Shown: positions 18,609 through 27,635, numbered from the stretch's first letter. The stretch is DNA of 64,000 bases from Mycobacterium sp. URHD0025 (GCF_000426065.1 NZ_AUEQ01000007.1:372001-436000), one strand, 5' to 3'. Numbers and translations: made by a program. The notes: a model not told the origin generated them from the sequence alone.

Positions 18609-19508
18609 TCAGAACAGGTACCGCAGGATGCGCGCCTTTCGGGCCGTGGCCTTGCTGAGTCCGCTGGCGCGCGTGGCGATCCGCAGCGCGCCGGGAAACA
18701 GGTCGACTTCTGGTTGGTGGGCCAGGCTCGATTCCTCGACGAGGCGCAGTTGTGGGCTCCAGGTTTCGGGATGGTGGGCGTCCGTGAAACCTGGGTAGCC
18801 CCACTGGCTTCCGACGTCCTTGAACATCTTGGCGGGGAAGAACTTTAGGGCGGCCTTGCTCATCCAGCCGATGCGGCCGTAGTCGTTGAAGGCGATCTCT
18901 CCGGAGTCGAAGTGCTCGGTGATCGTCTGGAAGATGCCGGCGATCATCGGTTCGGTGAGGAAGGCGAACAGGCCGTCGGCCACCAGCATGGTGGGCCGAT
19001 CGGAGGGAATCGGATCGGTCCAGTCCGGGTCGGCCAACGACGCGGCCACGGTGTGCGCCTGGGGGAGCGGCGGGATCACCCGGTCACGCAGTTCGCTGAT
19101 TCCGGGAAGGTCCACGCTGTACCAGTCCACCATGGCCGGCGGTGACACGCGGTGTACGCCGCTGTCGAGCCCGCCGCCGAGATCGACAACGACGGCGTCA
19201 GGATGGTCGGCGACGAACATGCGTACCCGGTCGTCCAGCATCTTGGCCCGCAGCGCCGACTGGCACACCACGCTGGTCTGTACCCCCAGACCGGCGAAGT
19301 CGTAATCGAGTTGGCCCACAGCCTCATCGGCCATCGTGTCGCCGAGGATCGGGTGCGCCCACCGGCTGTCGAGGGCTCTGGCGTACAGAGTCAGGAAGGC
19401 GGTTTCCTCCACCGGGGTGAGGCCCGTCGTCGCAATACCCACAAGCCCGACGGTACACCGCGGTTCGCGGCTGAACAGTTGGGCGAAAACGTTTACCGCC
19501 CTTGCCAT
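18609..19508 (-). CDS. Class I SAM-dependent methyltransferase, LCM/TcmP-like
   Basis: 299 residues using ATG at 19508 (a TTG at 19520 would add four residues). The SAM site is VVVDLGGGLDSGVHRV (about 105-120) with a conserved acidic residue in WYSVDLPGI, typical of the leucine-carboxymethyltransferase-like O-methyltransferases (COG3315 group) that mycobacteria carry in many copies. The later DRPTMLVADGLFAFLTEPM block fits the same family. The substrate is unknown; no polyketide genes are adjacent. It is convergent with the merR-type gene (11-base gap) and divergent from the SRPBCC gene. Confidence 0.85.
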   Translation of the reverse strand: MARAVNVFAQLFSREPRCTVGLVGIATTGLTPVEETAFLTLYARALDSRWAHPILGDTMADEAVGQLDYDFAGLGVQTSVVCQSALRAKMLDDRVRMFVADHPDAVVVDLGGGLDSGVHRVSPPAMVDWYSVDLPGISELRDRVIPPLPQAHTVAASLADPDWTDPIPSDRPTMLVADGLFAFLTEPMIAGIFQTITEHFDSGEIAFNDYGRIGWMSKAALKFFPAKMFKDVGSQWGYPGFTDAHHPETWSPQLRLVEESSLAHQPEVDLFPGALRIATRASGLSKATARKARILRYLF

Positions 19509-19579
19509 CACGTGCGTCAACCCGCTTCCGCGGTGCGGCGGACGGGCGGCCGGTTCCCCAGCGGCCTACGGTGGTAACC

Positions 19580-19984
19580 ATGCGTAGCAGGCACGTGAGC
19601 GTCTGGATCGATGTTCCCGCCGACGCGGTGTACGCCTACGCCTCGGATCCGCGGCAGCTGGTCACGTGGGCGGCGGGGCTGGCCGAGGGCGGGTTGCGAC
19701 TGACTCCGCGGGGGTGGGTGGCTGATTCTCCGATGGGGGAGGTCACCGTCGAGTTCACCGCGACCAACACGCTGGGCGTGCTCGATCACGTGGTGCGCCT
19801 ACCTTCTGGTGAAGCTGTCTACAACCCCATGCGGGTGGTTCCGGCCGGCGTCGACGCAACGTCGTGTGAGGTCGTGTTCACGGTCCGGCAGCGCCCCGGG
19901 ATGACCGATGCGCAATTCGAGGCGGACGTCGCCGCCGTCGCGGCAGATCTTGAGACGCTACGGCGACTGCTGGAGGATCACTGA
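19580..19984 (+). CDS. SRPBCC/START-like small ligand-binding protein
   Basis: 134 residues from ATG at 19580. MRSRHVSVWIDVPADAVYAY and SDPRQLVTWAAGLAEGGLRL are typical of the first strand and helices of the SRPBCC (polyketide-cyclase/START) hydrophobic-pocket fold. An equivalent small START-like protein lies near dnaE1 in M. tuberculosis (Rv1546). No catalytic residues can be assigned. The longer in-frame start at 19502 covers the divergent methyltransferase start and is rejected. Its stop overlaps the convergent small membrane protein gene by 7 bases. Confidence 0.82.
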   Translation: MRSRHVSVWIDVPADAVYAYASDPRQLVTWAAGLAEGGLRLTPRGWVADSPMGEVTVEFTATNTLGVLDHVVRLPSGEAVYNPMRVVPAGVDATSCEVVFTVRQRPGMTDAQFEADVAAVAADLETLRRLLEDH

Positions 19985-20208
19985 TCGGAGCGCGAGGCCC
20001 GGCCCAGCCCCAGCCACACCACGATGGCGGCCGCGGCGGCTGAGAGGACGGCCGGTGCGGCGTTCATCGTGGCGACGCCTACGATGACCAGCACCAGCGC
20101 GCCGACCGCCAGGGCGATCAGCTTGTAGGTCGGCCAGGGCACCCCGGCGATGTCGACCTGATGATCGCCCCGGGAGGTCACGCTATGAAAGTTCCCGGCG
20201 GTGGTCAT
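19978..20208 (-). CDS. Small membrane protein, two predicted helices
   Basis: 76 residues. After a polar N-terminus (MTTAGNFHSVTSRGDHQVDI) there are two hydrophobic segments, YKLIALAVGALVLVIVGVAT (about 28-47) and AAPAVLSAAAAAIVVWLGLG (about 50-69), ending in a basic RASRSDQ tail. I do not recognise a family. Coding is supported by frame integrity, the helix pattern and its neat fit between flanking genes. Its 3' end overlaps the SRPBCC gene by 7 bases; upstream lies the lipoprotein gene on the same strand at 75 bases. Confidence 0.7.
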   Translation of the reverse strand: MTTAGNFHSVTSRGDHQVDIAGVPWPTYKLIALAVGALVLVIVGVATMNAAPAVLSAAAAAIVVWLGLGRASRSDQ

Positions 20209-20283
20209 ATGTTGACGATAGCTCGCAACATTGATTTCGGCCAGCCGAAACCTTGGATCAGGCGTGTCGTTTTCGCGGGTGGC

Positions 20284-20721
20284 TCAGCAGTGGGCGTCCA
20301 TCTGGTACTGCACCTCGGCCGGCTTGGTCGGGCGATCGGCGAAGGAGCCGTGGGCGGTGCCGCTGATATGGAACGTCGTACCGTCGACGCCGGCATGCGC
20401 GTCCGACGCCTCTGCCGACGCGCTACCCGTGAATCCGCTCATGTCCCGCAGCCGCATGACCTTGGGTTCGACGGTGGCTCCCGTCTGGATGATCGCCGTG
20501 AATCCGGGTTCTTCCTGGACCGTTTCGATCGTCCACAACCAGGACCGCTGCGTGCACTGCACCTGGTATGCCGTCGACATCTCGTGGTTGTCGATGGAAA
20601 TTCGCGCGGTGTTGGAGTCGGCCGGGGCGCCGGTGGTCGTCGCACACGCGGAGGCGGCGAGGGCCACAACGATCACAACGTGCCTTCCCGGCCGCTGCTT
20701 TCGCTGTCCTGTGTACCGCAC
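20284..20721 (-). CDS. LpqH-like (19-kDa antigen family) lipoprotein
   Basis: 145 residues from GTG at 20721. A basic N-region and hydrophobic core end in VALAASACATTTG, with a lipobox-like ASAC whose Cys26 would be lipidated and anchored outside the membrane. The mature domain has DNHEMSTAYQVQCTQRSWLW, an internal pair with the final Cys, and a GFTGSASAEASDAHAGVDGT block, as in the mycobacterial LpqH/19-kDa lipoprotein family. The frame is open much further upstream (to 21588), but that stretch is antisense to ilvA. LspA, encoded at 9 kb, would process it. The role is unknown; the family has immune-modulating members. Confidence 0.85.
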   Translation of the reverse strand: MRYTGQRKQRPGRHVVIVVALAASACATTTGAPADSNTARISIDNHEMSTAYQVQCTQRSWLWTIETVQEEPGFTAIIQTGATVEPKVMRLRDMSGFTGSASAEASDAHAGVDGTTFHISGTAHGSFADRPTKPAEVQYQMDAHC

Positions 20722-20859
20722 CGTAGTTGTTTTCCCAGTTCGCGGTGTGTTCAACCGCGGGGCGGGCATCTCGTCGATTCGGCGGTGCGGCCATCGGACA
20801 CCCCACGTGATTGCGTACCCAGCTGCAATGAAACCGCTGGCCAGTGGCACCATTGAACG

Positions 20860-22152
20860 GTGACTGCCGATTTGAGCAAAGGCTCCCGAGTGTCCCCGCA
20901 GGCCGCGCCCCTGACCGCGGCCGACATCGACGAGGCCGCCAAGCGAATTTCCGGGGTGGTCACCCGCAGCCCACTGCAGTTCAACGAGCGATTGTCGGAA
21001 GCGACAGGCGCCAACGTCTATCTCAAACGCGAGGACCTGCAGGCGGTGCGTTCGTACAAGGTTCGCGGGGCCTTCAATCTGATGGCCCAGCTTTCGCCCG
21101 AGGAGCTCGCCGCCGGTGTCGTGTGTTCCTCGGCAGGCAACCACGCCCAGGGCTTCGCCATGGCCTGCCGGTCGATGCGAACCCATGGCCGCGTCTATGT
21201 ACCCGCCAAGACACCCAAGCAGAAGCGGGACCGGATTCGGTATCACGGCCGTGAGTTCATCGAGCTGATCGCCGTCGGGTCGACCTATGACCTGGCCGCT
21301 GCCGCGGCGCTGGAGGATGTCGCGCGCACGGGCGCCACGCTCGTCCCGCCCTACGACGACGTGCGCACGATGGCCGGTCAGGGCACCATCGCCGCCGAGT
21401 TGCTCGATCAGCTCGACGACGAGCCGGACCTGGTGATCGTCCCCGTCGGCGGTGGCGGCTGCATCGCCGGTATCACCACATATCTCGCCGAGCGTGCCTC
21501 GGACACGTCGGTCCTGGGTGTCGAGCCCGGAGGGGCCGCATCGATGATCGCCGCGCTGGCCGCGGGCGAGCCGGTGACCCTCGAGCACGTGGATCAGTTC
21601 GTCGACGGTGCGGCAGTGGCACGGGCCGGGGCGCTGCCCTACGCCGCACTGGCTGCCGCCGGTGACATGGTCGCGTTCACCACGGTCGACGAGGGCGCCG
21701 TCTGCACCGCGATGCTCGACCTGTACCAGAACGACGGAATCATCGCCGAGCCCGCCGGGGCGCTGTCGGTGGCTGCCTTGCTGGAGGCCGACATCGAGCC
21801 CGGCTCGACCGTGGTGTGCCTGATCTCGGGAGGCAACAACGACGTCTCGCGCTACAACGAGGTGGTCGAGCGGTCATTGGTGCACCTGGGCCTCAAGCAT
21901 TACTTCCTGGTCGACTTCCCGCAGGAACCCGGGGCACTGCGCCGCTTCCTTGACGAGGTGCTCGGTCCGGGCGACGACATCACGCTGTTCGAGTACGTCA
22001 AGCGCAACAACCGGGAGACCGGCGAGGCGCTGTGCGGCGTGGAATTGAGCGCGGCGACGGACCTCGAAGGTCTTCTGACCCGGATGCAGGATTCCGATAT
22101 CCACGTCGAGTTGCTCGAGCCCGGTTCACCGACGTACCGGTATCTGACCTGA
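20860..22152 (+). CDS. ilvA: Threonine dehydratase (biosynthetic)
   Basis: 430 residues from GTG at 20860. It converts threonine to 2-oxobutanoate, the first step of isoleucine synthesis. The PLP lysine is in VRSYKVRGAFN (about residue 66), the phosphate-binding loop is PVGGGGCIAG (near 196), and the serine-rich SSAGNHAQG loop is present. The C-terminal about 85 residues (KHYFLVDFPQEPGALRRFLD) form a single ACT-like regulatory domain, as in the shorter IlvA type, expected to bind isoleucine. It matches Rv1559. No attenuator or leader peptide was seen in the 138 bases before it. Confidence 0.96.
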   Translation: MTADLSKGSRVSPQAAPLTAADIDEAAKRISGVVTRSPLQFNERLSEATGANVYLKREDLQAVRSYKVRGAFNLMAQLSPEELAAGVVCSSAGNHAQGFAMACRSMRTHGRVYVPAKTPKQKRDRIRYHGREFIELIAVGSTYDLAAAAALEDVARTGATLVPPYDDVRTMAGQGTIAAELLDQLDDEPDLVIVPVGGGGCIAGITTYLAERASDTSVLGVEPGGAASMIAALAAGEPVTLEHVDQFVDGAAVARAGALPYAALAAAGDMVAFTTVDEGAVCTAMLDLYQNDGIIAEPAGALSVAALLEADIEPGSTVVCLISGGNNDVSRYNEVVERSLVHLGLKHYFLVDFPQEPGALRRFLDEVLGPGDDITLFEYVKRNNRETGEALCGVELSAATDLEGLLTRMQDSDIHVELLEPGSPTYRYLT

Positions 22153-22155
22153 GAC

Positions 22156-23820
22156 TCAGGCTTCGATGCCGGTGGCCTCGAACCCGGCACTGATGGCACC
22201 GATTTTCTCGTCCAGAGTGTCCTGAGGGTCCTTGCGGAACAAGGACTTGCCCACCAGTTCGACGGCGCGCCGGCTGTCACTGAACCCTGACGTCCGCGAA
22301 AGATGAAGGGTCAGTGCGAGATAGAACAGTGTCGCGACATCCTGAGGGGTGAACAGGTGGCCTTGGTCGTTCCTCGCGCTGATGATGTTGAACGCGGCCT
22401 TGTTGTGGATGCCGCTGTTGGTGTGCACACCGCCGTTGTCGCGGGCAGTGTTCACGTAGTCGCGCATGTGCGCGGGCTGGCCTCGTCGGACCGGATCACT
22501 CAGATCCCGTAGTGGCACCCCGGTTCCGTCGAGCTCCTCGCCCATCTCCCAGTTCCAGCTGTCGATGTCGGGTTTGGGGGAGTTGGCGATGATCGTCCCC
22601 ATGATGTCCGAATACGACTCGTTGAGCGCGCCGGATTCCCCCTTGTACTCCAGGCGCGCCGTGTTGTCGGTCAATCCGTGGGTCATCTCGTGGGCGACGA
22701 CGTCCACGGCCACCGCGTAGGACCGCAACTCACCGTTGACGTTGCGCTGGCCGTAGACCATCTGAGAGCCGATCCACGCCGCGTTGCGCCATTCCCGGGG
22801 CGTCGCATCCTGGATCGAGGTGCAGTTGATGGAGGACACGAACGGCGCACCTTGATTGTCGAGGCCGTTGCGCTGCAGGGTGTTCAGCAGGTAATCGGCC
22901 ACCTCCTGGGCGTTGGCGTGCGCGCTGATCGCGGCCGGACTCCACGGTCCGGGCGGGTTGCTGATCGGGGCGGCGCCCGGCAGCGACCGGAATTGCGATT
23001 CGATCTTGCGGAACCCGAAATCGTAGGTCTCGATGCGCCGGGTTGGGTCCACCAGGCGCTTGTTGTCGTTCTCGTCGCGCTGCGCGCGGATGCGCCGGGT
23101 CTGTCCGAGTGCGTCGGTGGAGTCCAGCTCTTCCAAGCTCCACGAAATAGTCTGCGTTCGAGGGAGTTTGGCCACCAGCTCGGCGGAATGGGCATCGACG
23201 ACGTAGTCGAAGAGTTCCGGCAGGGACTGCGGGTGGCCGGCGGTGGCGTGCTCGCGGTGCCGCTGGACGTTCTTGGCGATGTAGACCAGGCGCCATACCG
23301 CGGGCTCGGCGTCATTGTCGAAGTAGAAGTACAGCCGGGGCGGCTCGGGTAGGGGCAGTGCGTCCTTGCCCGCGTCCTCGACGATGACGCCCTGGGCGTG
23401 GGCCGGTGACACGGTCGCCACCGCGTCGACACCGTCGGGATTGCCGATGGCGGAGTTCACGGCGAGCATGTTGTTGTCGTCGTCCAGCTCGATGGTGACC
23501 AGCGAGCCGTAGATCGGAATGCGCTGACGGTACTGGGCGAACTTGACGACGGTGGAGTCCGTCAGCGGTATGGATTGGGTGCCCAGGGCCCGGTATTCAG
23601 TGCCCGTACCCGCGCTGCTGTCGGTGATGGACGGCACCTCGGGACTGGCGATCATCTGGTTCAGATAGCGCCGCGCCGCTGCTTCCGGATCGAGCGTCGC
23701 GACGTCGACGGCCGGGGCCGCGTCTGGCCGGACCGCCTCGTCGTTGATGGCCTGCACTGCCGGACCCTGGTACTTGTCCGCGCTGTGCAGTGCAAAGCTC
23801 TCCAAACCGTTGTCGTTCAT
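22156..23820 (-). CDS. M4 (thermolysin-like) metallopeptidase without signal peptide
   Basis: 554 residues. The zinc site HEMTH lies at 377-381 and the third ligand is in GALNESYSD about 20 residues later; a conserved GVHTNSGIHNKA block carries the transition-state histidine. An N-terminal propeptide with FTP/PepSY-like character (KFAQYRQRIPIYGSLVTIEL, about 90-110) is present, so this is a zymogen-type M4 peptidase. The N-terminus (MNDNGLESFALHSADKYQGP) has no signal peptide, unlike secreted thermolysins and like protealysin-type members. Substrates are unknown. It converges on ilvA (3-base gap) and diverges from the tyrosinase operon. Confidence 0.92.
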   Translation of the reverse strand: MNDNGLESFALHSADKYQGPAVQAINDEAVRPDAAPAVDVATLDPEAAARRYLNQMIASPEVPSITDSSAGTGTEYRALGTQSIPLTDSTVVKFAQYRQRIPIYGSLVTIELDDDNNMLAVNSAIGNPDGVDAVATVSPAHAQGVIVEDAGKDALPLPEPPRLYFYFDNDAEPAVWRLVYIAKNVQRHREHATAGHPQSLPELFDYVVDAHSAELVAKLPRTQTISWSLEELDSTDALGQTRRIRAQRDENDNKRLVDPTRRIETYDFGFRKIESQFRSLPGAAPISNPPGPWSPAAISAHANAQEVADYLLNTLQRNGLDNQGAPFVSSINCTSIQDATPREWRNAAWIGSQMVYGQRNVNGELRSYAVAVDVVAHEMTHGLTDNTARLEYKGESGALNESYSDIMGTIIANSPKPDIDSWNWEMGEELDGTGVPLRDLSDPVRRGQPAHMRDYVNTARDNGGVHTNSGIHNKAAFNIISARNDQGHLFTPQDVATLFYLALTLHLSRTSGFSDSRRAVELVGKSLFRKDPQDTLDEKIGAISAGFEATGIEA

Positions 23821-24121
23821 CAGTTCTCACATCCCCTGCTCCGGTGGTTGGCTGCCCCGGTGAGGGGCCGACGGGATGTCGGCACCGTGGCATGGCCTGA
23901 GCATGCGCCGAGGACTCCGCGGAACTCGTGCGTAGTCGGCTACTCGAAAATTGCGTCGAATGGACCCGCGCTGTCCGGTGCGGTCGTAGCGCGGCGCGGG
24001 ACGCCGATGGGCAGGCTTCGAAACAGGTAGTGATCTACGCGCGCGTCCGGCACTGCGGATGCCTAGCGTTCATGGCGTAAAGACGCAGCCCATCAGGGAT
24101 TCATTGTCGAGGGAGCCGGAC
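23821..24121. other. 301-base divergent intergenic region, metallopeptidase/tyrosinase
   Basis: It must hold both promoters. Readable elements: a small GC hairpin (GCCCC 23854-23858, GGGGC 23864-23868) in the peptidase 5' region, a candidate TAGCGT -10 at 24064-24069 for the tyrosinase without a good -35, and a GAGGGAG ribosome site just before the tyrosinase ATG. No further gene is seen. Confidence 0.4.
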
Positions 24122-25642
24122 ATGGCCGAATATCTCACCCATTCCGGTGGCACCTTCGGTGCCGATCCCCAGGTCACGGACGCGAATCGATTGGCGACCG
24201 GGCAGATCGTCACGATCGCCGATATGGACACCCGTGTTCGGCACAACATCTGGACCCTCGACCAGATCGACCACTGGCATCCGGCCATCTACGCCTACGC
24301 CCGCGGAGTGCAGGTGCTGACCGACCGAACGGATGCCGATCAGCTGGATCCGATCGGTTGGCAGTATCAGTCCGATATCCACGGCACCACAGTCAATCCC
24401 GACAACTTCCGAAACCGATGCCAGCACTTCTGCTGGTTCTTCCTGCCCTGGCACCGGATGTATCTGCAGTGGTTCGAACGGATCATCCGATCGGCCATTC
24501 AGGATCTCGACGATGTCGACGAACAGACGAAGACGACGTGGGCGTTGCCCTACTGGAACTACAGCAGCGACGACCCGTCCCTGCGGCGGCTGCCACAGGC
24601 GTTCCTCGACACCACCCTGCCGGACGGTGTGACGCCCAATCCGCTGTGGGTGCCCGGACGACATCTCAATGACGGCTCGTCGCTGCCCGCCTCAGATGTC
24701 GATCTGACGAGTGCACTGGCACCGGTCGACTTCGCCGGCATCGGCGGATTCGCCGGTGGACGCACCGGATTCAGCCACGCCGGGGAAGATCCGGGATCGG
24801 CGATGGGGCCACTCGAAGGGACACCGCACGGTGCGGTGCACGTGGGCGTGGGTGGGTTGATGGGATCGTTCAACACCGCCGCGCTGGACCCCGTGTTCTG
24901 GATGCACCATGCCAACATCGATCGGATCTGGGAGATCTGGCGGACGATGCCGGACCGCGCGAACACCACGGAAGCCGCCTGGCTGACGGGCGTGACGTTC
25001 CACTTCCACGACGAGAACCGGGCGACGCTCACCGAGACGGTACAAGAGGTACTCGACACCACGACCCAGCTCGGTTACAGCTATGAGGACATCACCGCAC
25101 CTGTCGCTCTGGAGGCGCTCATGCCAACGGCACCCGCACCGGAAAACCCGCCGGAACTGGTCGGAGCGTCGGAGGGCGCGATCGCGCTCGCCGGTGAGAC
25201 CACCAATGTCGCCTTCGAGATCGCGCCGCCGATGGGCCCATTGGCCGGGGAAACAACGTCGGTGTCCCGGGCCTTCCTCCGCATCGAGGACGTGACGTCA
25301 CCGGCACCGGTGGGCGTGACCTACAAGGTGTACCTGAATGCGGGTGGCGGTGAACCCACTGTCGATGACGACCATTTCGTCGGCGTCGCAGCATTTTTCG
25401 GGATCGAGGAAACCGGTAACCCGGACAACGGGCACGGCGGCCTACGGCTCGCCTTCGACATCACCGGTCTGTATCAACGGTTCAGTGCCGAGGGACGTTG
25501 GAGCGATCAGATCAGCGTCACATTCGTACCGCAGTATGTCGAGCCCCCTGCTCATCCGATCCAACTGCCCGGCGCCCAGGCGTCGGCACCACAGGAGTCG
25601 GGCACTGCACGTGTCGGGCGAGTGAGCGTCTTCCTGCAATGA
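24122..25642 (+). CDS. Tyrosinase/polyphenol oxidase, plant-PPO-like domain layout
   Basis: 506 residues from ATG at 24122, preceded by GAGGGAG. It is a type-3 copper oxidase of phenols. CuA ligands are His87 (DIHG), His102 (CQHFCWFFLPWH) and His111; CuB ligands are His236 and His240 (HGAVH) and His262/263 (DPVFWMHHANIDRIW). The wording of both sites resembles plant polyphenol oxidases more than Streptomyces MelC2. The C-terminal about 140 residues (from about 365) form a beta-rich region (SRAFLRIEDVTSPAPVGVTY) like the shielding domain of plant PPOs. There is no signal peptide or Tat motif. It overlaps the DUF2182 gene by ATGA, so production is coupled. Confidence 0.93.
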   Translation: MAEYLTHSGGTFGADPQVTDANRLATGQIVTIADMDTRVRHNIWTLDQIDHWHPAIYAYARGVQVLTDRTDADQLDPIGWQYQSDIHGTTVNPDNFRNRCQHFCWFFLPWHRMYLQWFERIIRSAIQDLDDVDEQTKTTWALPYWNYSSDDPSLRRLPQAFLDTTLPDGVTPNPLWVPGRHLNDGSSLPASDVDLTSALAPVDFAGIGGFAGGRTGFSHAGEDPGSAMGPLEGTPHGAVHVGVGGLMGSFNTAALDPVFWMHHANIDRIWEIWRTMPDRANTTEAAWLTGVTFHFHDENRATLTETVQEVLDTTTQLGYSYEDITAPVALEALMPTAPAPENPPELVGASEGAIALAGETTNVAFEIAPPMGPLAGETTSVSRAFLRIEDVTSPAPVGVTYKVYLNAGGGEPTVDDDHFVGVAAFFGIEETGNPDNGHGGLRLAFDITGLYQRFSAEGRWSDQISVTFVPQYVEPPAHPIQLPGAQASAPQESGTARVGRVSVFLQ

Positions 25643-26463
25643 CGCCGGCTGCCGTGACCAGCCGTGCGGCCGGGCCATCGGCTTGGCGGCGGTTGTGGTG
25701 GTCGCATCCCGAGCTGTCTCTGTTCCTGGTCTCGCTTCTCGCCTGGGTCGCGGTCGGGATGCTGCATCTGACGATGCCGTCGCACGGTGGCGGCGGGCAG
25801 TGTTCGATGGTGGCGCATGAGGAGTCCCACCACGGCGGGGTGCGACTCGACATGATGGGGGATCACTGTGTCGGGATGCCTGCGCCCGCAATGCAATTGC
25901 CCGCGTCACTGACGCTGTGGGTGATGATGGCAACGGCGATGATGCTGCCCACGGTGCTTCCCGCCGCCCGGTCGATCTCCTTGAACGGCAGGTGGAATCG
26001 TCGTCAACGCGGTCAGGTGGTGTTCGCAGTCGGGTACCTGGCAGTGTGGTGGTTCTTCGGCGTCGGGGCACTGGCCGCTGCCTGGTTGTTCGGTCCGCAA
26101 CCTGTTGGCTCCGTGGTGGTCTCGGTGACATTGGCGATCGCGGCGGTGTGGGAATCGAGCCGTAGGAAGCGCTACTTCCTGCGGGGCTGCCACAGGGTGC
26201 GCTCGCTGCCCGTCGACGGTCGGCGGGCTGACCGGGCCGGCATCCGTGAGGGCCTGCGGAACGGGGTTCAATGCGCCGGCGCCTGCGGCCCGATGATGGT
26301 GCCGATGGCGCTGGCACCGCACGCGCTGTGGCTGATGGTGGTGCTGTTCGGAGTGGTCGCGGCTGAGAAGCTGGTGACGAACGCTGTCGATCACCTCCGT
26401 GTCTTCGCCGCCGTGCTGGCGGTGGTGGCCTTCATCGTGGGGTTCGGTGCGCCCCTCGGCTGA
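25639..26463 (+). CDS. DUF2182 predicted metal-binding membrane protein
   Basis: 274 residues from ATG at 25639, overlapping the tyrosinase stop (ATGA). About six or seven hydrophobic helices are visible (about 24-42, 93-112, 128-150, 155-172, 222-240, 250-270). The first extracytoplasmic loop is rich in metal-liking residues (CSMVAHEESHHGGVRLDMMG, then DHCVGMP), and the GVQCAGACGPMMVPMAL motif is the family signature. DUF2182 proteins are called predicted metal-binding; their substrate is not established. Coupling to a copper enzyme suggests copper handling for tyrosinase loading or efflux (inference). Its 3' end overlaps the convergent MFS gene by 32 bases. Confidence 0.85.
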   Translation: MTPAAVTSRAAGPSAWRRLWWSHPELSLFLVSLLAWVAVGMLHLTMPSHGGGGQCSMVAHEESHHGGVRLDMMGDHCVGMPAPAMQLPASLTLWVMMATAMMLPTVLPAARSISLNGRWNRRQRGQVVFAVGYLAVWWFFGVGALAAAWLFGPQPVGSVVVSVTLAIAAVWESSRRKRYFLRGCHRVRSLPVDGRRADRAGIREGLRNGVQCAGACGPMMVPMALAPHALWLMVVLFGVVAAEKLVTNAVDHLRVFAAVLAVVAFIVGFGAPLG

Positions 26464-27604
26464 GGACCCAGACGATGAGTGCGCAGGTGGCGAAGATGGC
26501 ACCGAGGGTGCTGGAGGCCGTCCATCCCGCAACGGAGTACACAGCGGTCGTGGCCGTTGCGCCGAGGCCCGAGCCGAGCGAATAGAAGAGCATGTAGCCG
26601 CCGATCACGCTGCTGGTGCGGTGCGGGTACGCCGTGGTGAGCAGATGCTGATTGCTCACGTGCACGGCTTGCACGGCGAAGTCGAGCACGATCACACCGA
26701 CCACGAGTGGCACAAGCGACCACGAGATATGCCCGATTGCCGGCCATGACGCGGCGAGGAGTGCGAGTGCCCCGCCGGTGACGGCGCTTGCCCGCCCGCC
26801 GTCGGCCCAGCGGCCGGCGCGCGCGGCGCCGAGTGCGCCGGCCAGTCCGGCGAATCCGAAGAAGCCGATTTGCGCTGTGCTCATGTGCCACGGAGCCGCG
26901 GTCAGGGGCAGTGCCAGGCCGCTCCACAGGGTTCCGAACGACGCGAACACAAAGAACGCGATCAGTCCGCGAGAGACGAAAAGGCGGTCGCGGAAGAGGT
27001 CGCGCAACGAGTTCAGCATCTCGACGTAGGCAACCCGTTCGCGCCGCGGGTCAGGCGGCAGGACTCGGGGAACGAGGCAGGCCAGCACCACCAGCAGCAC
27101 CGCCACTCCGGCATAAACGCTGCGCCATCCCCACGCAGCGGCGAAAGTGCCTGCGGCCACGCGCGATCCGAGGATGCCGACAACCACTCCGGAGGTCACG
27201 ACACCGATGGCGCGGCCACGTTCCTCGGGCGTGGACAGGGCGGCGGCGTAGGCGACGGTGGTCTGGACGACGACCGCGAACACGCCGGCGACAGCCAGGC
27301 CGGTGAGCAGCAGCCATGTCTGCGTGGCGGTCGCGGCGAGTGCGACGCCGACTGCGGCCAACAAGAGGTGCCACCCGATGAGCCGGCGGCGGTCGATGAT
27401 GTCGCCGAATGGGACGAGAACCACCAGCCCGGCCAGATAGCCAAGTTGCCCGGCGGTGACGATCCATCCCAGGTCGCCCTCGGGGATGCCCATGTCTCCG
27501 CCGATCTGGGCCAGCACGGGCTGGGCTGCGTAGATCGTGGCGACGGCCACTGCGCACACGCCGGCGAAAAACATCCTCAGCCCGAAGGTCAGTTCCACGC
27601 GCAC
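26432..27604 (-). CDS. MFS exporter, YnfM/Cmr-like, next to an HxlR regulator
   Basis: 390 residues from GTG at 27604 with about 12 hydrophobic helices. Motif A-like GDIIDRRRLIGWHL follows the second helix. The N-terminal AGVCAVAVATIYAAQPVLAQ and GWIVTAGQLGYLAGLVVLVP are typical of the arabinose/drug-efflux MFS group that moves small molecules out by proton antiport. The substrate is unknown. The divergent HxlR-type gene is 81 bases away with a perfect palindrome 11 bases before this start, so this transporter is its likely target. Confidence 0.9.
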   Translation of the reverse strand: MRVELTFGLRMFFAGVCAVAVATIYAAQPVLAQIGGDMGIPEGDLGWIVTAGQLGYLAGLVVLVPFGDIIDRRRLIGWHLLLAAVGVALAATATQTWLLLTGLAVAGVFAVVVQTTVAYAAALSTPEERGRAIGVVTSGVVVGILGSRVAAGTFAAAWGWRSVYAGVAVLLVVLACLVPRVLPPDPRRERVAYVEMLNSLRDLFRDRLFVSRGLIAFFVFASFGTLWSGLALPLTAAPWHMSTAQIGFFGFAGLAGALGAARAGRWADGGRASAVTGGALALLAASWPAIGHISWSLVPLVVGVIVLDFAVQAVHVSNQHLLTTAYPHRTSSVIGGYMLFYSLGSGLGATATTAVYSVAGWTASSTLGAIFATCALIVWVLSRGAHRTPR

Positions 27605-27614
27605 CCCTCCCTAT

Positions 27615-27635
27615 TTGGTTGCATATTGCAACCAA
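27615..27635. promoter_or_regulatory. Perfect palindromic operator, MFS/HxlR intergenic region
   Basis: TTGGTTGCA (27615-27623) and TGCAACCAA (27627-27635) form a perfect 9-bp inverted repeat around TAT. It is 11 bases upstream of the MFS GTG and 51 bases before the regulator ATG. The proximity to the MFS start suggests repression by steric block. Confidence 0.7.

Noticed and set aside
18625..18640. rho-independent terminator between convergent merR-type and methyltransferase genes
   Set aside because: The 11-base gap has no stem-loop with T-run.
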